Source: Cunninghamella blakesleeana
Taxonomy: Eukaryota > Mucoromycota > Mucoromycetes > Mucorales > Cunninghamellaceae
DNA: 64,000 bases
Direction: 5' to 3'
Assembly: GCA_017871115.1 (NCBI GenBank)
Contig: JAFCIZ010000006.1
Coordinates: 3,596,001 to 3,660,000, forward strand
The stretch's first letter is position 1; each line of letters opens with the position of its first letter. Shown piece by piece: positions 1-15,163 of the stretch. Below the pieces are notes generated by a model. The model was not told where the DNA came from, made no database searches, and saw nothing but the letters and a program-made list of their open reading frames with translations. The position numbers and the translations under genes were made by a program.

Positions 1-937
1 TAGTTATATTCACAAACAAATCGTAATATTAAAAGTAATGATAAAAATATAAGAATACAATAATATAATTTACTTTCAGGTTTAGGTTTCAGAGTATCTA
101 TAATAATAGGCATGATGATAGATTTAGAACCCTTAAAGCTTCGAGCTGACACACTAAGAGCTGATTGTGACACTCTATATGTAAATAAAAGAAATGCATA
201 TTAAAAAAAATGAGTACATTATATCATTAATTTATTTGTATATTAAATAATATAACAATTCCTTTTTTAAATTAAATTTCACTTACTTTCTAATTTCTGC
301 ATAAGAGCTCATTGACAACTCCAATAAATCTTTTAATAATTGGTCATGAATAGGGGCACGAATACGATTACTTGAATTTTGTCTTAACCTTTGTAAGTGA
401 TAAATAAAAGCCCTATGTACTAATAAATAAAATAATAATAACCATGATAATATTAAATATATATATATAATATGCATAGATAATATTAAATACATATATT
501 TATATATATATTACCTAATAAATGTCTTGGATATCGTTTATGGCAAACAGGAGTCTTGCAGATATATTTAGTATAGGAATAGCCATTCTTAATAAGATCC
601 AGCCACGACTTTTCAACTCCACGTTCGGACAAATAAGTTCGTAAAATTTTCACCAAAATCTTTAAACTTTCTACATCATCTTCTCGTTCAGCAATAAAAA
701 AGACAGCTAAATCGTGCAGTAAATCACCAATATCTTTACGAATACGGCGTGCTATTTCAGTACGAGGGTCAGATTCATCAGAAAATGCATATCCAGCGAT
801 TAATGAGTGTGTTTTTTCCATAATAACTTCATCTTCACCACTAAAATAAAAGTAATAAATAAATAAATAATTATAATTATAATAATAATAATAATAATAA
901 TAATATATATATATATATTAATATTGGTATACATTTC

Positions 938-974
<37 letters not shown>

Positions 975-3900
975 TATCATTCACAGAATCAATATTTTCA
1001 CCATCGTCATTAACCAATGCCATACTTCCAATAACACAATTTCTTAAAACCGCAAGGTGCCTACAAAATTCATTTGTTAATTCATGAGAATTCGTTGGTC
1101 TATCAATAGTTGTGGAGTCCATAAGTTCACGTAATCTTTTCATAGATGGTTGTAAAAATAAATCAAGTGCTTCTAGTGCCAAATTTTTTTCTTCTTCATT
1201 AGGTGTATGCCAATCGATATTTATCTTTTGAGGGTCGCCAGTTTTGCCCCATAGCAAATGGGAATTAGCCATAATTTCTATTCCAAAAATATAATATAAA
1301 ATAAAATAAGAGAAAAAAAATTAGCATCAACTATGATACATAGTAACATATTTACGTTTATATATATGTATATATTATTACCTATATTCTTCCATTCTTC
1401 AGGTACCAAAGATCTATATTCTTTTGGGTAAATATCTAATATAGTCTTTAACAAGTGACGAATAAATTTACCACTCCACATAAATCCACGACGCGTTTTG
1501 CAATGTTGAATCATATATTGCCCAATATCTAAAAGTTGATCTTTATATTGTACAGCAAGTGAACCTAAACTAATGACTACAGAAAAAAGAATATGTTGAT
1601 ACCAATGTAAAGTAGCGTCTGATTGAATAGGTGTTGAGGAGGCTGCGTTAGTAAGTGCAGAGGATGCGCCATGTTCAAGTTCCATTCGAATATTTGTAAT
1701 ACAAATATCAATCAATTTTTTAGCAGATTTTTCAGGGTTGGCACTTGTAATAGAATCACAAAGAGATCCCATAGCACGTACAGCATTTGGAATCACCTGA
1801 CTAGTAGCAAAATCAGCGACCAGCTTTAAAGCAATATCAAACATCTTATCCCCTAATTGTCCAAAGACAGTTTCACATGCATATAATACCATTTGAGTCA
1901 ATCCTTGCTCCATATCTCCGCCTTGCTTTTTTCGATCATGCTGAGGTAAGTTTTCAAACACTGTAAAAATACGCCTTAAAAAGAGAGCTACCCATTCTTC
2001 AAATTCACCGGTTGTTAATCGACATAAATTATCCTCTACTTCCTTTGGTAAATTATCTTCATCTAACATAGAGTCATCATTAAAATTATCATATACATTA
2101 TGTTGAATTGTAGATGTATTGTTTTGATATGGAGTCAATTGACTATCTGTTAAATCTATGATTGGTACTGTCATTATTGCATTCACAATAAACATTAGAG
2201 AAGCTACTGTTTTTATAGGATCATTCATGTCAATACCAGGTAAAGTTAAATGTAATAAAGGTAACAGATGCTTCCCACCTGCTGGATAATGATCTCTTGA
2301 TAAAAGTGGTAACGATACATCTGCTAAAATACTTAATGCGCTAGTGGTTCTATGTGTCTATTTACAAATATGTATATAGATCAAATATAAAATCAAAATT
2401 TATGCCATTAATATTATTTAATAAATATAAAAAAATCATCTATTTATTTTATATATATATATTGGGTATACTTAAAATATCATTTACCTCGGTTAAAGTT
2501 TCCAAAGAAGGATACATTCGTTCCAAAAGACTAGGGAAAATCAAATGTGGTTCAATCCCTATATAAAATAAAAGCATATAAGTATTACCATTCTCACTTC
2601 TTTTAATATATTCTATTTATTTACATATTCACATATAATTTTTTAGCGTTATTGATATTAAAACTTACATGATAGATATTTAATAGTTGTTTGGCTTGCT
2701 CCGACTGTGTATTGATCTTTACCAAACATACTAAGAAAAGTGACTGGCCGAAGAATTAAAACAAATTCTTTACACATTTCAGGCGTTATTCTTTTTTCGG
2801 CTGGTGTTTCACAATCTTCTTCATGTTCTATATAAAATAAATTTATATATTATATACAAATTATTTCTATACATCTATATAAACCCTTTTTTTTTTTTCT
2901 TTTTCTTCTTTTTTTTTGGCCAGTTTTTATTACCTTGTCTCCAACGCTTTAAAAATTGATAGGCAAGATGACGTACAAAAGTTGTTAATACATAAGACCA
3001 AGTACCATGATTAGAAGGATGAAAATATAATTCCACTGCTTGAATCAAATCTGCTAATAAGGTTAAAGAATAGGATTTACCATTATTTTCTTTACCAGGA
3101 ACCATAACATATACAATGAATTTTGCTAATGATGTGAACTTTTCCTAAGAAAAATAAAATAAAATAGTAGAAATAATATAATAATATGAGTAAAAAATTA
3201 AAATCACTTCCTTAGAAACAGATCAATTACAAATAAATTAGTTTCTTTTTACCGATTTTCTTCTTAAAAATAAGCCGTGGCCAGCCTTCATATCAATCTT
3301 AAATCCAGCATGGCCGTATCCAGTTGAAAGTTGGTCTCCTAATCCAGCTCCTCCACTATTATCACGACTTCCAACAGGTAAATTCATTAATCTTAATGAA
3401 GTAGTAAAAATGGTCTTAATTTGCTGTTTATTAAACATAAGTTGATCGCCATGATCAATATTATTTTCAGCAATTCTAGCCACTAAGTCCATAAACTGAG
3501 CATCATAAGTGGATGAACGTGTAAAGTTAGACCATAAGGAAAAAATAGTAGGTAAATAATCTTTTGGTGAAATTATGATAGAATCATTCCCAGGTGATGG
3601 TTGCTGTAAATTTGATACGGTAGTTGGTAAAAATAATACAAGATAACCTTGGGCTATCATGGCTTTATGTATTGAGTGAGTAGTATATTGAGGTAAAAAT
3701 TCATCTAATATTTCTTTGGTCGCTTTTGGATTAAAAAAACGTTGAGAATATTCTACTAACCTGATAATTGCTGTCAAATTCTTTCTATATAAATATAAAA
3801 TAATAGTAATAATCATTTAAATTTCCATTCTTTTTTTATCAAATTCCTGTTGCGCTAAATTATTCTTATTCTTTTTACTATTATGGTCATCCTATCTACT

Positions 3901-4582
3901 CACGCTTCTGATATTAAAGTCTTTTGCCTTGATTTTACAAAAACATTTTTTTCTATCATCTCATATAAAGGCCTCCAAGGTAATTCTAAATCTTCGGGGC
4001 CAATTTTTTTCTTTTTTCTAATACAATAAATATAGATATTAAAAATGAATTATTTGAATTATTATGCATATTCCTATATATATCATTTTTGTTTCTTTTT
4101 ATTATATTTTAATACCTTATTAAACGAACACACGTATTTGCCCATATTTCTACTAAAGCATAATCCATACCGGGAATAACGGCCATTTCAAACAATATCA
4201 AAGCTAATCGTGCACGTATATTTCTTGGTATACTATGTTTCAAATCTAAATAGCTATGGTTTTTTTTTTAAAAAAAAAAAAAAAAATGAAATAATACAAT
4301 AGTTGTATTGTTATTATCGTCGCTGTTGTCAAAATAAAAGTAATAATAATAATAATAATAATGTTATATATATATATATGCTTACTTTGATAATCGTTTT
4401 ACCCAAGTTAAAGCTCCAGGTGCAAAGTCTTTTATTTTAATACTTAATATCAAATTATCTAATATTTCTGTCAAGTCTAATGTAGTCTCATCTTCCAATA
4501 AGTGTCCATAAGGTAATGACTGACAGTACGCCATGTTGTGTAGAGCGTCATCCTCTATAACTGATAACGGAATAGCAGCCAT
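1..4582 (-). CDS. BLM10: Proteasome activator BLM10/PA200 (PSME4), N-terminal part, 3' end off the window
   Basis: This gene encodes the HEAT-repeat cap that binds the end of the 20S proteasome core in nucleus and cytosol and stimulates peptide and histone turnover. Twelve coding exons are placed on the complement: 4386-4582, 4116-4253, 3904-4017, 3253-3784, 2934-3144, 2669-2827, 2488-2558, 1382-2357, 974-1277, 515-840, 287-419 and 74-174. All junctions are GT-AG and keep frame, giving about 1087 residues against the family's usual 1800-2100. Recognisable family landmarks occur in order: DLELPWRPLYEM in exon 3, RLMNLPVGS in exon 4, FHPSNHGTW in exon 5, LLERMYPSLETLTE in exon 7, and the mid-region EEWKNIG in exon 8. 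The start MAAIPLSV follows a purine-rich leader. The C-terminal proteasome-docking tail lies beyond base 1, so it cannot be checked. No interruption is seen. Family assignment is firm; individual splice sites are less so. Confidence 0.93.
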
Positions 4583-5340
4583 GTAAAAAAAAAGAAAAAA
4601 AAGAGGATCTGTCTATAAATTTATTTAGTTATATTTTCTAATAGAAAAAGAAGAAGAAGAAAAAGAAACGAAAAAAAGAGAGATAAATAAAATAAACTGC
4701 TTTTTTTTTTTTCAAAAAAAAAACTCGTAATCCACCACACATGATTGAACTTTTTAAAATTTAAAGACCGATTCACAATCAATTCATTCATACAATTCTT
4801 TGCAAATACGTAAGTAAAAAAAAAGCAGATATGGATATACACGTAAGCAACATTATTAGTATTCTATTGTTTAATATATTACTAATTTAATATGTATTAT
4901 ATATATATAATTTAATATTATTTAATATTTTATTAATATTAATATTATTTTATAAAATGATTATTTTTGAACAAAGTTTAGATAGGCAATAAAATATTTT
5001 CATACGCACACGTATTAAAAATAATATTAAAACATTGTTTGTTATTTTACTTTATTTCTGTAATAAAAATACAAAAACTATAAGTAAATAAATGCATTTT
5101 GTTTGCATAAAAAGCATTAGTGTCGATTAATAAAGATAGTATGCATGAATTTATATTTCAATTAAAACTATGGTTCTTGATTATGCATCCTCGACAATTT
5201 TCAAAATAATAAATAATACGAGTTTAGAAAATCATTAACCATGCACTATTTTATATCATTACCATTATTATTTGATGGTCCATATAGATTAATTATATTT
5301 TTTAAAATATACGGTTAACGGTTAAAAAAGTCTACCGAAG

Positions 5341-5379
5341 TTCAAATAGGCTATTTCAAAGCCAGGCTAGTTATTTGAA
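5341..5379. repeat. Imperfect inverted repeat (potential hairpin)
   Basis: TTCAAATA at 5341-5348 is the exact reverse complement of TATTTGAA at 5372-5379. A smaller inner stem (GGCT at 5349-5352 with AGCC at 5360-5363) lies between them. It is in the shared upstream region of BLM10 and the thiolase gene. Function is unknown; it may be a chance feature of AT-rich DNA. Confidence 0.5.
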
Positions 5380-5579
5380 TGTGTCCATTCTATCCAAGCT
5401 AAATTCATTAGGATTAAACTTTTTCATAAATATAGAAAAACATGGCTCCTGATATTTTAATTAAATTTATAATATAGAGAAGCCTTATTTAAAAAGATAT
5501 ATGCTTATTTTATTTTATTTATGTTTTTTTTTTAAAAAAAAAAAGATAAAGTTAACTTGTAGTGTTGATGTACCTTTTT

Positions 5580-5600
5580 TTCCGGAAGTCATTTCGGAAA
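5580..5600. promoter_or_regulatory. TTCCGGAA palindrome followed by a TTTCGGAAA half-match
   Basis: A perfect 8-base palindrome TTCCGGAA at 5580-5587 is followed after four bases by TTTCGGAAA. The repeated TTC/GAA inverted units resemble a gapped heat-shock-element layout, but the spacing between units is not the canonical two bases. The site is 630 bases upstream of the thiolase start codon. A role as a transcription factor site is inference only. Confidence 0.3.
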
Positions 5601-6230
5601 CAATAACAAAATGATTGGCTATTATTAAGTAATGCATTCTCATAAAGAAATAAAGTTTAAAAAAGTATAATATTAAACCGAAAAGAAATGAAACTTAATA
5701 GATATATACAAGATGATTGTTGCTATTAATCAATACCCAGGGTAAATATATTATAATAATAGGAGGGAGGTTTTCTTGTCTTCTAAATAATAGAATCGTT
5801 ATTATTAACATCATTATTATAGTTAGTATTTTTAATAAGCTTTACTTGAATGGGATAGATAGTATTACTATTCCATTTTTATAGTGAATAAGAGTATCAT
5901 TAATTAAAAAAAATAAAAAAAAGCAATGCATTGTTTATGTCTGTATTACTTGGGTCTTGATTACTAAAAAATAAAAAATAAAATAAAAAAATGGTTGATC
6001 CACACTATCGGAGCCAATTCAACCTTATTGTTCAATTTTTTTTCTCCCGTTGATTTATTTAATTTGAACTTTTTTTTTATTTTCTTTCCATCTTTCTTCT
6101 TTTCTCTTTTCTTTTAAAATAAATAATTATACACATATATAAACATATATTTATATACATATATATACATATATATAATTTATATACATTCCTGCTAGCA
6201 ATTCATTACATTATAAAATACATAGATAAA

Positions 6231-7882
<1,652 letters not shown>

Positions 7883-8128
7883 TTATATAATTCTAATGAT
7901 TCACAATGTAAAATAGTCCTTTTTTTTTTTCTCTCGTTCTTTTTTAAAATAAAATTAGTTAAATAAGTGGGTATCATATGTAATTTATTATTATCATTCT
8001 TTTTAAATCATATGTGCAAATTGTAGTGATAAATAATAATAATAACAGTAATAATAACAATAATAATATATAAAGGTGTGAAAATAAATAATACCGGCTG
8101 TTTTTTTTTTCTTTTCCTTTTTTAATAT

Positions 8129-9493
8129 CTAAATGACAAAAGATCTTCGATGAGTAATATCCGATCCACTATCTAATTCTACATGGGCATCGCTAGCATG
8201 ATCCTCTACGTCCAAATTTTCCAACTGATCACCTAATTTTGGAATCCTTACATAAGCATCAGACCCATACCCTTCCATTGTAATCACCTTTAAATCCCCA
8301 CCCCAATATGTTGCATAAATTTTACTCATAGGTAAGCCCATCCCAAGAGGCTGATGCGAAGGCACTTCTTGTTGCTGTTCAGATAAAGTTGCTGTCCATG
8401 TTGTCATATGATGTGCGTTTTTTTTTTGAGGATTATTATTATTATTAATTATTTCTGGGTGACCAAATGACCATAAATGTTGATATACATTAGGTTCAAT
8501 ACCACCTGCTTGATCCGAGATACGAAAAAATAAATCTCTTTCATTTGAACAAATTGTGACCCGAATATCCCCTTTCCCATTACCTGTTGTTGACTTTTTA
8601 GTTGTGTGCTGCATTGAATTTAGTAACAATTGATGTAAAATATATTCGATATGATCTCCTACATAAGCAAAATCCACATCAGGACTATCATCTAACTTTA
8701 CATTAATATCTGGATAATATGGTTGTAACCGTTGAATACATTTTTGAATGGTTTCATGAGCAGAACAATGTTGAAAAATCATTATATTTTCATTATTTGT
8801 ATTACTATTTTGATGGTGATTTTTGGACATTGATGACGAAGAGGGTGAGGATGATAATTTAGTAATCACAGGCGAATAATTAGATAAAATTAAATGTTGC
8901 TCCGTTAAAACACGCCTTGATATACGAGATCTTAACGCCGCTGTAATAAATTTATCTCTTTTATCTGCATCCATATGAAGCTGACATTCTTGCATACCGA
9001 GGGTCAAACGTGGAATTACGACTCGATGAGCTTCCAAAGATTGGTGCAATGCTTGACAGAAGACTTGATTATCTTCTACGGTTTGAATAGGTGGAATAAC
9101 ACGCAATCTTTCAAAGGCCTCCCAATAAAGTTGATATACTTGTTGTATATGAGGATTCATACCTACAATAAATGGTAAGTTTTGAAACTCTCTTAACCGA
9201 TGAGCAATACGGATAGGTAATTCTTGTCGAACATAATTAGCCGATTTTAATAATCTTTCTTTGGTGCGATGACGCTCATAAAATAATAATTGTCTTAACG
9301 TCACTGGAGTTGGTTTTTTTGTTACATAGGTATTAAGGACTTTATTCATATAAAAAGGTGGCGTAGAAAAGCTAGTAGCTGAAGACTGCAATGGTGGTAA
9401 TACATTAGTAGTTGCTGATGATATTGGTATTGATGAAGAAGTAGCTGTAGATACGTATTTTTTATTTGGTATATGTTTTATTATCGATCGCAT
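8129..9493 (-). CDS. Mitochondrial pyruvate/branched-chain dehydrogenase kinase (PDK/BCKDK family)
   Basis: This single-exon gene encodes a 454-residue GHKL-type protein kinase that would phosphorylate the E1 subunit of a 2-oxoacid dehydrogenase complex in the mitochondrial matrix and switch it off. The N-terminus MRSIIKHIPNKK followed by Ser/Thr/Ala-rich sequence looks like a mitochondrial presequence. The family region starts at VTLRQLLFYERHR and includes ELPIRIAHRLREFQNLP. The ATP-binding GHKL boxes follow: an N-box LHQLLLNSMQHT, a G1-box SDQAGGIEP, and a G2-box GMGLPMSKIYATYWGGDL leading to MEGYGSDAYVRIP. The Asn of the N-box and the Asp of G1 are present. The C-terminal tail after this core is short and acidic. 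I cannot tell from sequence alone whether the substrate is pyruvate or branched-chain ketoacid dehydrogenase. It converges tail-to-tail with the thiolase gene, 246 bases apart. Confidence 0.87.
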   Translation of the reverse strand: MRSIIKHIPNKKYVSTATSSSIPISSATTNVLPPLQSSATSFSTPPFYMNKVLNTYVTKKPTPVTLRQLLFYERHRTKERLLKSANYVRQELPIRIAHRLREFQNLPFIVGMNPHIQQVYQLYWEAFERLRVIPPIQTVEDNQVFCQALHQSLEAHRVVIPRLTLGMQECQLHMDADKRDKFITAALRSRISRRVLTEQHLILSNYSPVITKLSSSPSSSSMSKNHHQNSNTNNENIMIFQHCSAHETIQKCIQRLQPYYPDINVKLDDSPDVDFAYVGDHIEYILHQLLLNSMQHTTKKSTTGNGKGDIRVTICSNERDLFFRISDQAGGIEPNVYQHLWSFGHPEIINNNNNPQKKNAHHMTTWTATLSEQQQEVPSHQPLGMGLPMSKIYATYWGGDLKVITMEGYGSDAYVRIPKLGDQLENLDVEDHASDAHVELDSGSDITHRRSFVI

Positions 9494-10168
9494 TATAAGT
9501 ATTATCGTTTATAAATAATTTAAATTTTTTGAAAAATATATGTAAAAAGTAAGAAAGTAAAAGTAAAAAAAGGGAAAAAAAGGAAATGGAAAGAAAAAGG
9601 AAAAAATGATTTAAAAAAAAAAAGAATTAATTCAAAAGCGCTTAAAAGCGCTATGGGAAATTTTCGTATCAAATCGATCTCTGTTGGTAATCCATATTCC
9701 AGCAAGTATTTTAATTGGCTGAAATAATATGACTTACAACTGATACAAAATAAAATTAAATAAAGGGGAGTAAGAACCTTCATGTGATAAAATGGACTTC
9801 TTTAAATAAAAAATCATTATATATTTTAACTTTTTTAATATGATTTTTTTTAATAGAATGCATAGTATTTTATTAAATAGGACCATTATATAATGTTCAT
9901 GAGAATTAATTTATCCTGAAACAGTTCTTTTTTTTTTTGTTTTTTTTTTGTGCTTTTATTTTTATTTTTTGTATCAATATTGACTTTTAAAAATAATGTA
10001 TTTATTTTGCACATCCAGTATAATTGATACACACACATACGCTCCTTTTTAATACACATTATGATATAAATAAGAACAAAAATACTACTTTTTATTTCAT
10101 TTTATATATAAATATAAATAAATAAATAAAAAATGAATATATATAGAATATGATTAATTAGTTTATTC
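9494..10168. other. Intergenic, promoter side of the dehydrogenase kinase and 3' side of the pinin gene
   Basis: This 675-base AT-rich spacer separates two minus-strand genes. It contains a purine-rich stretch at about 9540-9625, expected for a leader read on the minus strand, several T-runs, and no coding signal that I trust. Confidence 0.6.
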
Positions 10169-11115
10169 TTAACCTTCATAATCAACAGTTTCTTCATCTT
10201 CACGTTGATGTTCATTTGCTCGATCATTTGTCTGTTCGTGGTTATCACTGGATACATGATCATTGCCATTATATTTATTCTCATCATCATTACCAATTTT
10301 CGTTTCTTTTTCATTATTACCCATTTCCTTTTCTACTTTTTCATCATTATCCTTTTCTTCGTTATTTTTTTCACTGTCCTTTTCCTTTTGTTGCTCCTTA
10401 TATAATTCTAAATCATCGTTAGCTTTTTTGATTTGCTGATCTATTTTTTCTTGTTGTTCAGGCAATAACTTCTTTGGTAAATACTTTAAATGCTGTTTTG
10501 TTTCTGTTATCAAATAATGTGCTATAGATTGTTTATATACAAGTGAATCATACATCTAAAATAGATATATAAGTAAACAACTAAAATAAAATATTGTTTT
10601 TTATTCTCGACTTACTTTTTTTTCAGCTCTTTTTCTATCTTGCTCAGCTCGAAGTTTTGCTTTATTTTCTTGTTCTTTTAATAAACTTTCTCTAATAGAT
10701 TTTGTTTCTTCTAATAGTTTTTCTTGTAATTTATTATTAATAGCTTGCCGTTTCTTTGTTAAATCTTTTTCCTGTAAACTATCGTCCTTAAACTTATTTA
10801 AAGTACCAAGTAATACACCAAATATTCTTTGTCCACGTCGTTTCTGTTGATGTTCACTTGCATTTGTATTTTTTAAGGCTGTTTCCTAGATTTATATAAT
10901 AATAATAAAGTAAAATAAGATCTTAAAAAATAATCTAAAGAGAATCATACATAGATACTTCTATTATTTGTTTATTTATTCTATTATTACCTTTATAATC
11001 ATTTTATTACCTTTTCATCAGTCACCTTTGAATCATTTGTTTTTTCAATAGTTTTTTCAGTATTATCTATTACTTGATCTATAGATCGTTTTCTATTTGT
11101 AAGTGTATTGCTCAT
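10169..11115 (-). CDS. PNN: Pinin-family nuclear splicing-associated protein
   Basis: Three exons on the complement (11011-11115, 10616-10885, 10169-10555) join in frame to a 253-residue protein. Residues 36-125 carry the pinin/SDK/memA signature: RRGQRIFGVLLGTLNKFK followed by a long charged helix rich in Lys, Glu, Arg and Gln, then YLITETKQHLKYLPKKLLP. Pinin proteins associate with the exon-junction/spliceosomal machinery in nuclear speckles; that role is taken from the family. The C-terminal 80 residues are a low-complexity acidic Glu/Asp/Asn/Lys tail ending DEETVDYEG. The N-terminal exon encodes MSNTLTNRKRSIDQVI, a basic start that could serve as a nuclear signal. Its short length and acidic tail match fungal members better than the much longer animal pinin. 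Confidence 0.85.
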
Positions 11116-12420
11116 TATTTATATATTATTTACAATTTGAGGAAGAGAGAAAGAATCTAGAAAAAAAAAAAAAATTCGTGTCCTTAAAAAAAGCGGAGTT
11201 TTATTGTCTATTTCATTTTAGTTTTCTCATGTTAAAAGTATACACCTATTCACATATACATCACTTGCAACGTATCAAAGTTAAAAATAGATGATGAATA
11301 ACCTATAAAATAAAATTTATTATGAAAAGAAGGAGTTTTTATTAAAAATATTATTAGGATGATCAAGAAAAAAACCTGTAAACGCAACTAATAAACATTG
11401 AGGATGACCATCTTTTTTATTTCAATACCCAAGGTCATTTTAAAATAAACAAGTAAATAATACGTACATAGTTCAATATGAAATGGTGATGATAAATACT
11501 TATGAATTTTCTTATTTTTAAATTTTCATGTACGTACAATAGAATGGTATTTATACTTCTATTTTATATAAATCAATAGTAATAAATAAACTTTGATCAC
11601 TGAAAACGATAACCCTTGACTCCCCCCCCCCCTTATTTTCCACTCCTATAAATTTTATTTTTTATTTCAATTATTGATTAAAATAAGATGTTATTAAAAA
11701 AATAACTATTGTTCAGTTCAAAATAAAAATAAAAAATAGTAAAATCATAAAAAAAAGGATTGTGCTAAAAAAAAGAATGCAAAAAAAAAGAAGTAAAATT
11801 TCCAAATATAGAAGTAAGTAGGCAGATGGATGAAAACAATAAGATGATATGCCTTACCACCTGTGGCTAGTTTTCTTGGCTACATTTTTTAATTACACAG
11901 CATATCAAAATGCTTTCGATCTTCCCCTATTATTTGATCCCCTAGAATAGATAAGTTTATTCATGAATTTTCTTTTAAAATAAAATAACAAAATGGTATG
12001 ATTCACCGATCAATATACCAGTTTCATTTATACCTTTTTTAATGGAAAAAAGAAAGAAAATTATACTAAAAAGGGTTTGCTCTTTACGGTCACTTTTTAA
12101 AACCCAGACGATCTTTTTGATTGGATTACATCATTACTTACAATTAAAAAGAAAAGGTTTTTTTATTATATATATTTCTTTTCCTTTCCTTTTTCTTTCT
12201 TTTCTCTTCACTTCTTTTTTTCCATTCATCTTTTTTATTCCCTTTTTACACTTTTTTTTTTCTTTTTTCTTTTTTTTATATATTTAACTTTACTTTCCTT
12301 TTTTTATAATAATATATTCTACTTTTTTTTTCTTTTTTTTACAAGTTTATTTACTATTAAAAACTTTATTTCTACTAGATAGCTCATATTATTATTTTTA
12401 TTAATTCCTTTTATTAACTG
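11116..12420. other. Divergent intergenic region between the pinin and Zn2Cys6 genes
   Basis: These 1.3 kb lie between two divergently transcribed genes. There is a short C-run (ten C) at about 11622-11631 and a long pyrimidine tract at about 12160-12350 directly upstream of the Zn2Cys6 start, which probably marks its promoter and leader. Reading frames here are T-rich artefacts. No RNA gene is seen. Confidence 0.6.
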
Positions 12421-15130
12421 ATGGCCTCAATCTTTGTATCAGATAATAGTGGTTTACAACCTCAAAGGCCTTCAGAACCTTCACGTCCTAAACGTCCGCG
12501 TTCTAGTTTAGCTGTAAGTTTTTTTTTAAAAAAATATAAATAGAAAACGATTAAAAGTAAAAAAAAAAAAAAAAGTAAAAAAATAAAGACACTTTTATTC
12601 TTATTACCTATTTTTCTTAATATTATTATTATATATTTTCATGTCCTATTATATATATATATGTATATGTAAACAAAACAAAAACAACAAAAATAAAATA
12701 CAAACAAACAAACAAATAATAAATAAACAAACAACAATTAAAATGATAATAATTTTAAAAAATATAACAACTACAACAAATATTAAAGTGTTTAAGGTGT
12801 AGAAAGAAAAAAGTAAAATGTGATTTTGTTCAACCTACTTGTGGAAGATGTGGATCGCAAGGATTACTATGTAATTATGCACAGGCACCTCGTAGAGTAG
12901 ATGGGCGTGCTTTTGATCAACTTGGCAATCATGTAGAAGAATTAAAAGAAAGAATGAAAAAAATGCAAACGGAATTAGCCATGATGAAAAGTAATAATAA
13001 TCTTAATCCTTTTTCAAATATGCCATCAAGTATCATGAACAATAATAGTAATACATCAAATATTATAATGGATGGTGGTAGTTCAAATTTTGACGAAAAT
13101 CCAACAATGTTATTAGGTATATAAATTGAAATAAAATGAAAAAAAAAAAAAAATGAAAATCTGTAAAATTGATATTAATTTTTTCTTTATTTTTTATATT
13201 AATAATTATATGGATCGGGAAATGAAACAGATTCTTTTAATAGTAACAATCATTTAAATCAGAATAATGGTATGGCATTAATGGATAAGTCAATGTCAAC
13301 AAATCAACAATCAGTCACATGGAAAATATCATATTCACCTTCAGGGTTACGCATTGATACAAACATTGCTAGTGTTGCCGATTTATATCGTATTTTATTA
13401 AATGGTATCAGTCAATTAAACATCAACAGTGATTCTGCAACAAGTTTATTTAGTACAGAATCTATTAAAATGGGCAATACAACTAAAAAACAATTAAATA
13501 AAGACGAAAAATTGATGCCTGGCATGATATCAAATGATGATAAAAATAATAACAGCAACAGCAATAGTAATCCAAATGGAGGGGATGCAAATGGTACAAA
13601 TGGCAAATTATGGGAAGTGGATGAAAAAGAGGCTCGTCAGATTTTACAAGAACAACAACAGCAGCAACAGCAACAAGACATGACAGAGGATATGCCACCA
13701 GCTTTATTGGATCGATTAATGCATACACAATATCATAAATGTTTTTTAGCTTATCAAATAGTGGATAAAGAAACATTTATGAAGCAATATATGAATCAAC
13801 CAGGTTTAGATCCTTTACTTGCTAATTCTATCAGTGCTTGGGTATCAAAACATGGATGTGTCTACCATGATATATCAACACATGGTCAACGTCCTTCTAA
13901 AATGGGTGCAACATATTTTAAAAGTGCTCGTCAGATCTTGAAACGATGTTTTGATATTAGTAGTCCAAACACTATTCATGCTTTATTAAATTTATACATG
14001 TATCAACTAAGTAGTGAAAAAGCCAATTTAGCTTATTTATATATTGGTTTAGCTATTCGGATGGCTCAAGATTTGAAATACCACAAAAAAGAACATATGC
14101 CTAGTGATCCTATTGAACAAGAAACAAATAAACGCCTTTGGTGGTCTGCTTATTGGTTAGATTTATGTACTTCTCTTGAATCCAATCGACCTACTATGGT
14201 AGATGACAAAGATTGCGATATAGATTATCCTATCAAATTGGAATCAGAGGATGAGGAAACTGGGTATCGAGTTGAGTTCTGTGTCCATTCCATTAAATTA
14301 ATGAAAATTCGTAAAGATATCACGAAGCATTTACCTTCTGAACAATCCGGTCAATCTCTTTTATCAGCTATCTCACGCTTGGAAAATGCTCTTACTAATT
14401 GGTTAAATGAATTACCTAAGCATCTCAGATTTGATTATGATGATACATTTCAGAAAACTGATTCCTTCCGTGATGAAGCCATGTTGATTCTTAATATTCA
14501 ATATCAAACTACTTGGATCATGTTACATAAGTTCTTTTTACCTAAAAAAGACCAAACGTCTACCCCAGTGGCTTTACTTTCTCTTAACATATGTACCAAA
14601 GCGGCCAATTTCATTACCAGAATGCTTGAGTTATATGCTACTCATTTACCTTGGTGTCAATTCTTTTATGCGATGGATGGGGTGATTGCAAGTGTTTCTA
14701 TTCATCAAGTCAATGCTCTTTCCAATGAAAATGAATTACCTTATCTTGCTCAACGAAATTTAATCAAAACTTCCACTATATTAAATGGTTCTCCTTTAAC
14801 GTATATGGAAAAAGTCAACGATATTATTGAAAGTATTCATACCTTTTTAAAGGAAAATAATTTATCAACCAATATTGATGATGTACCTACTATTAATGAA
14901 AAGTCCATCAATCAACAATCAATATCATCTGTTTTTCATCCTAGTGTATTTGATCAAGTTAAGCCTGACCCTTCATTAGCTATGTCCTCTTCTTCTTCAT
15001 CTTCTCCTCCTCTGTCTCATTCGGCAACAACCACAGCAACAATGACACCCAATGTATCAACAGCTAATATTACAACGCCTGTTATGATGCAACAACAGCA
15101 GCAACCATCCTCGTCCTCATCTACCTCATC

Positions 15131-15163
<33 letters not shown>

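Larger units (their letters stand above)
4583..6230. other. Divergent intergenic region between BLM10 and the thiolase gene
   Basis: These 1.65 kb separate two genes transcribed away from each other, so both promoters should lie here. The sequence is very AT-rich with a T-run/A-run junction at 5524-5544, a hairpin-forming inverted repeat at 5341-5379 and a TTCCGGAA palindrome at 5580-5587. A pyrimidine-rich block at about 6040-6115 lies just upstream of the thiolase start. I see no convincing gene; the one short reading frame at 4621-4842 is low-complexity. Confidence 0.7.

Noticed and set aside
4621..4842. Short minus-strand frame upstream of BLM10
   Set aside because: It is dominated by Phe, Leu and Lys from T- and A-runs, matches no family and lies in the leader region of BLM10.
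10205..10422. Two plus-strand hydrophobic or His-rich frames opposite pinin
   Set aside because: They are shadows of the acidic Glu/Asp/Asn tail of pinin on the other strand.
12042..12287. Plus-strand frame before the Zn2Cys6 gene
   Set aside because: It is a translated pyrimidine tract (Phe, Leu and Ser runs) in the probable promoter; it has no coding character.
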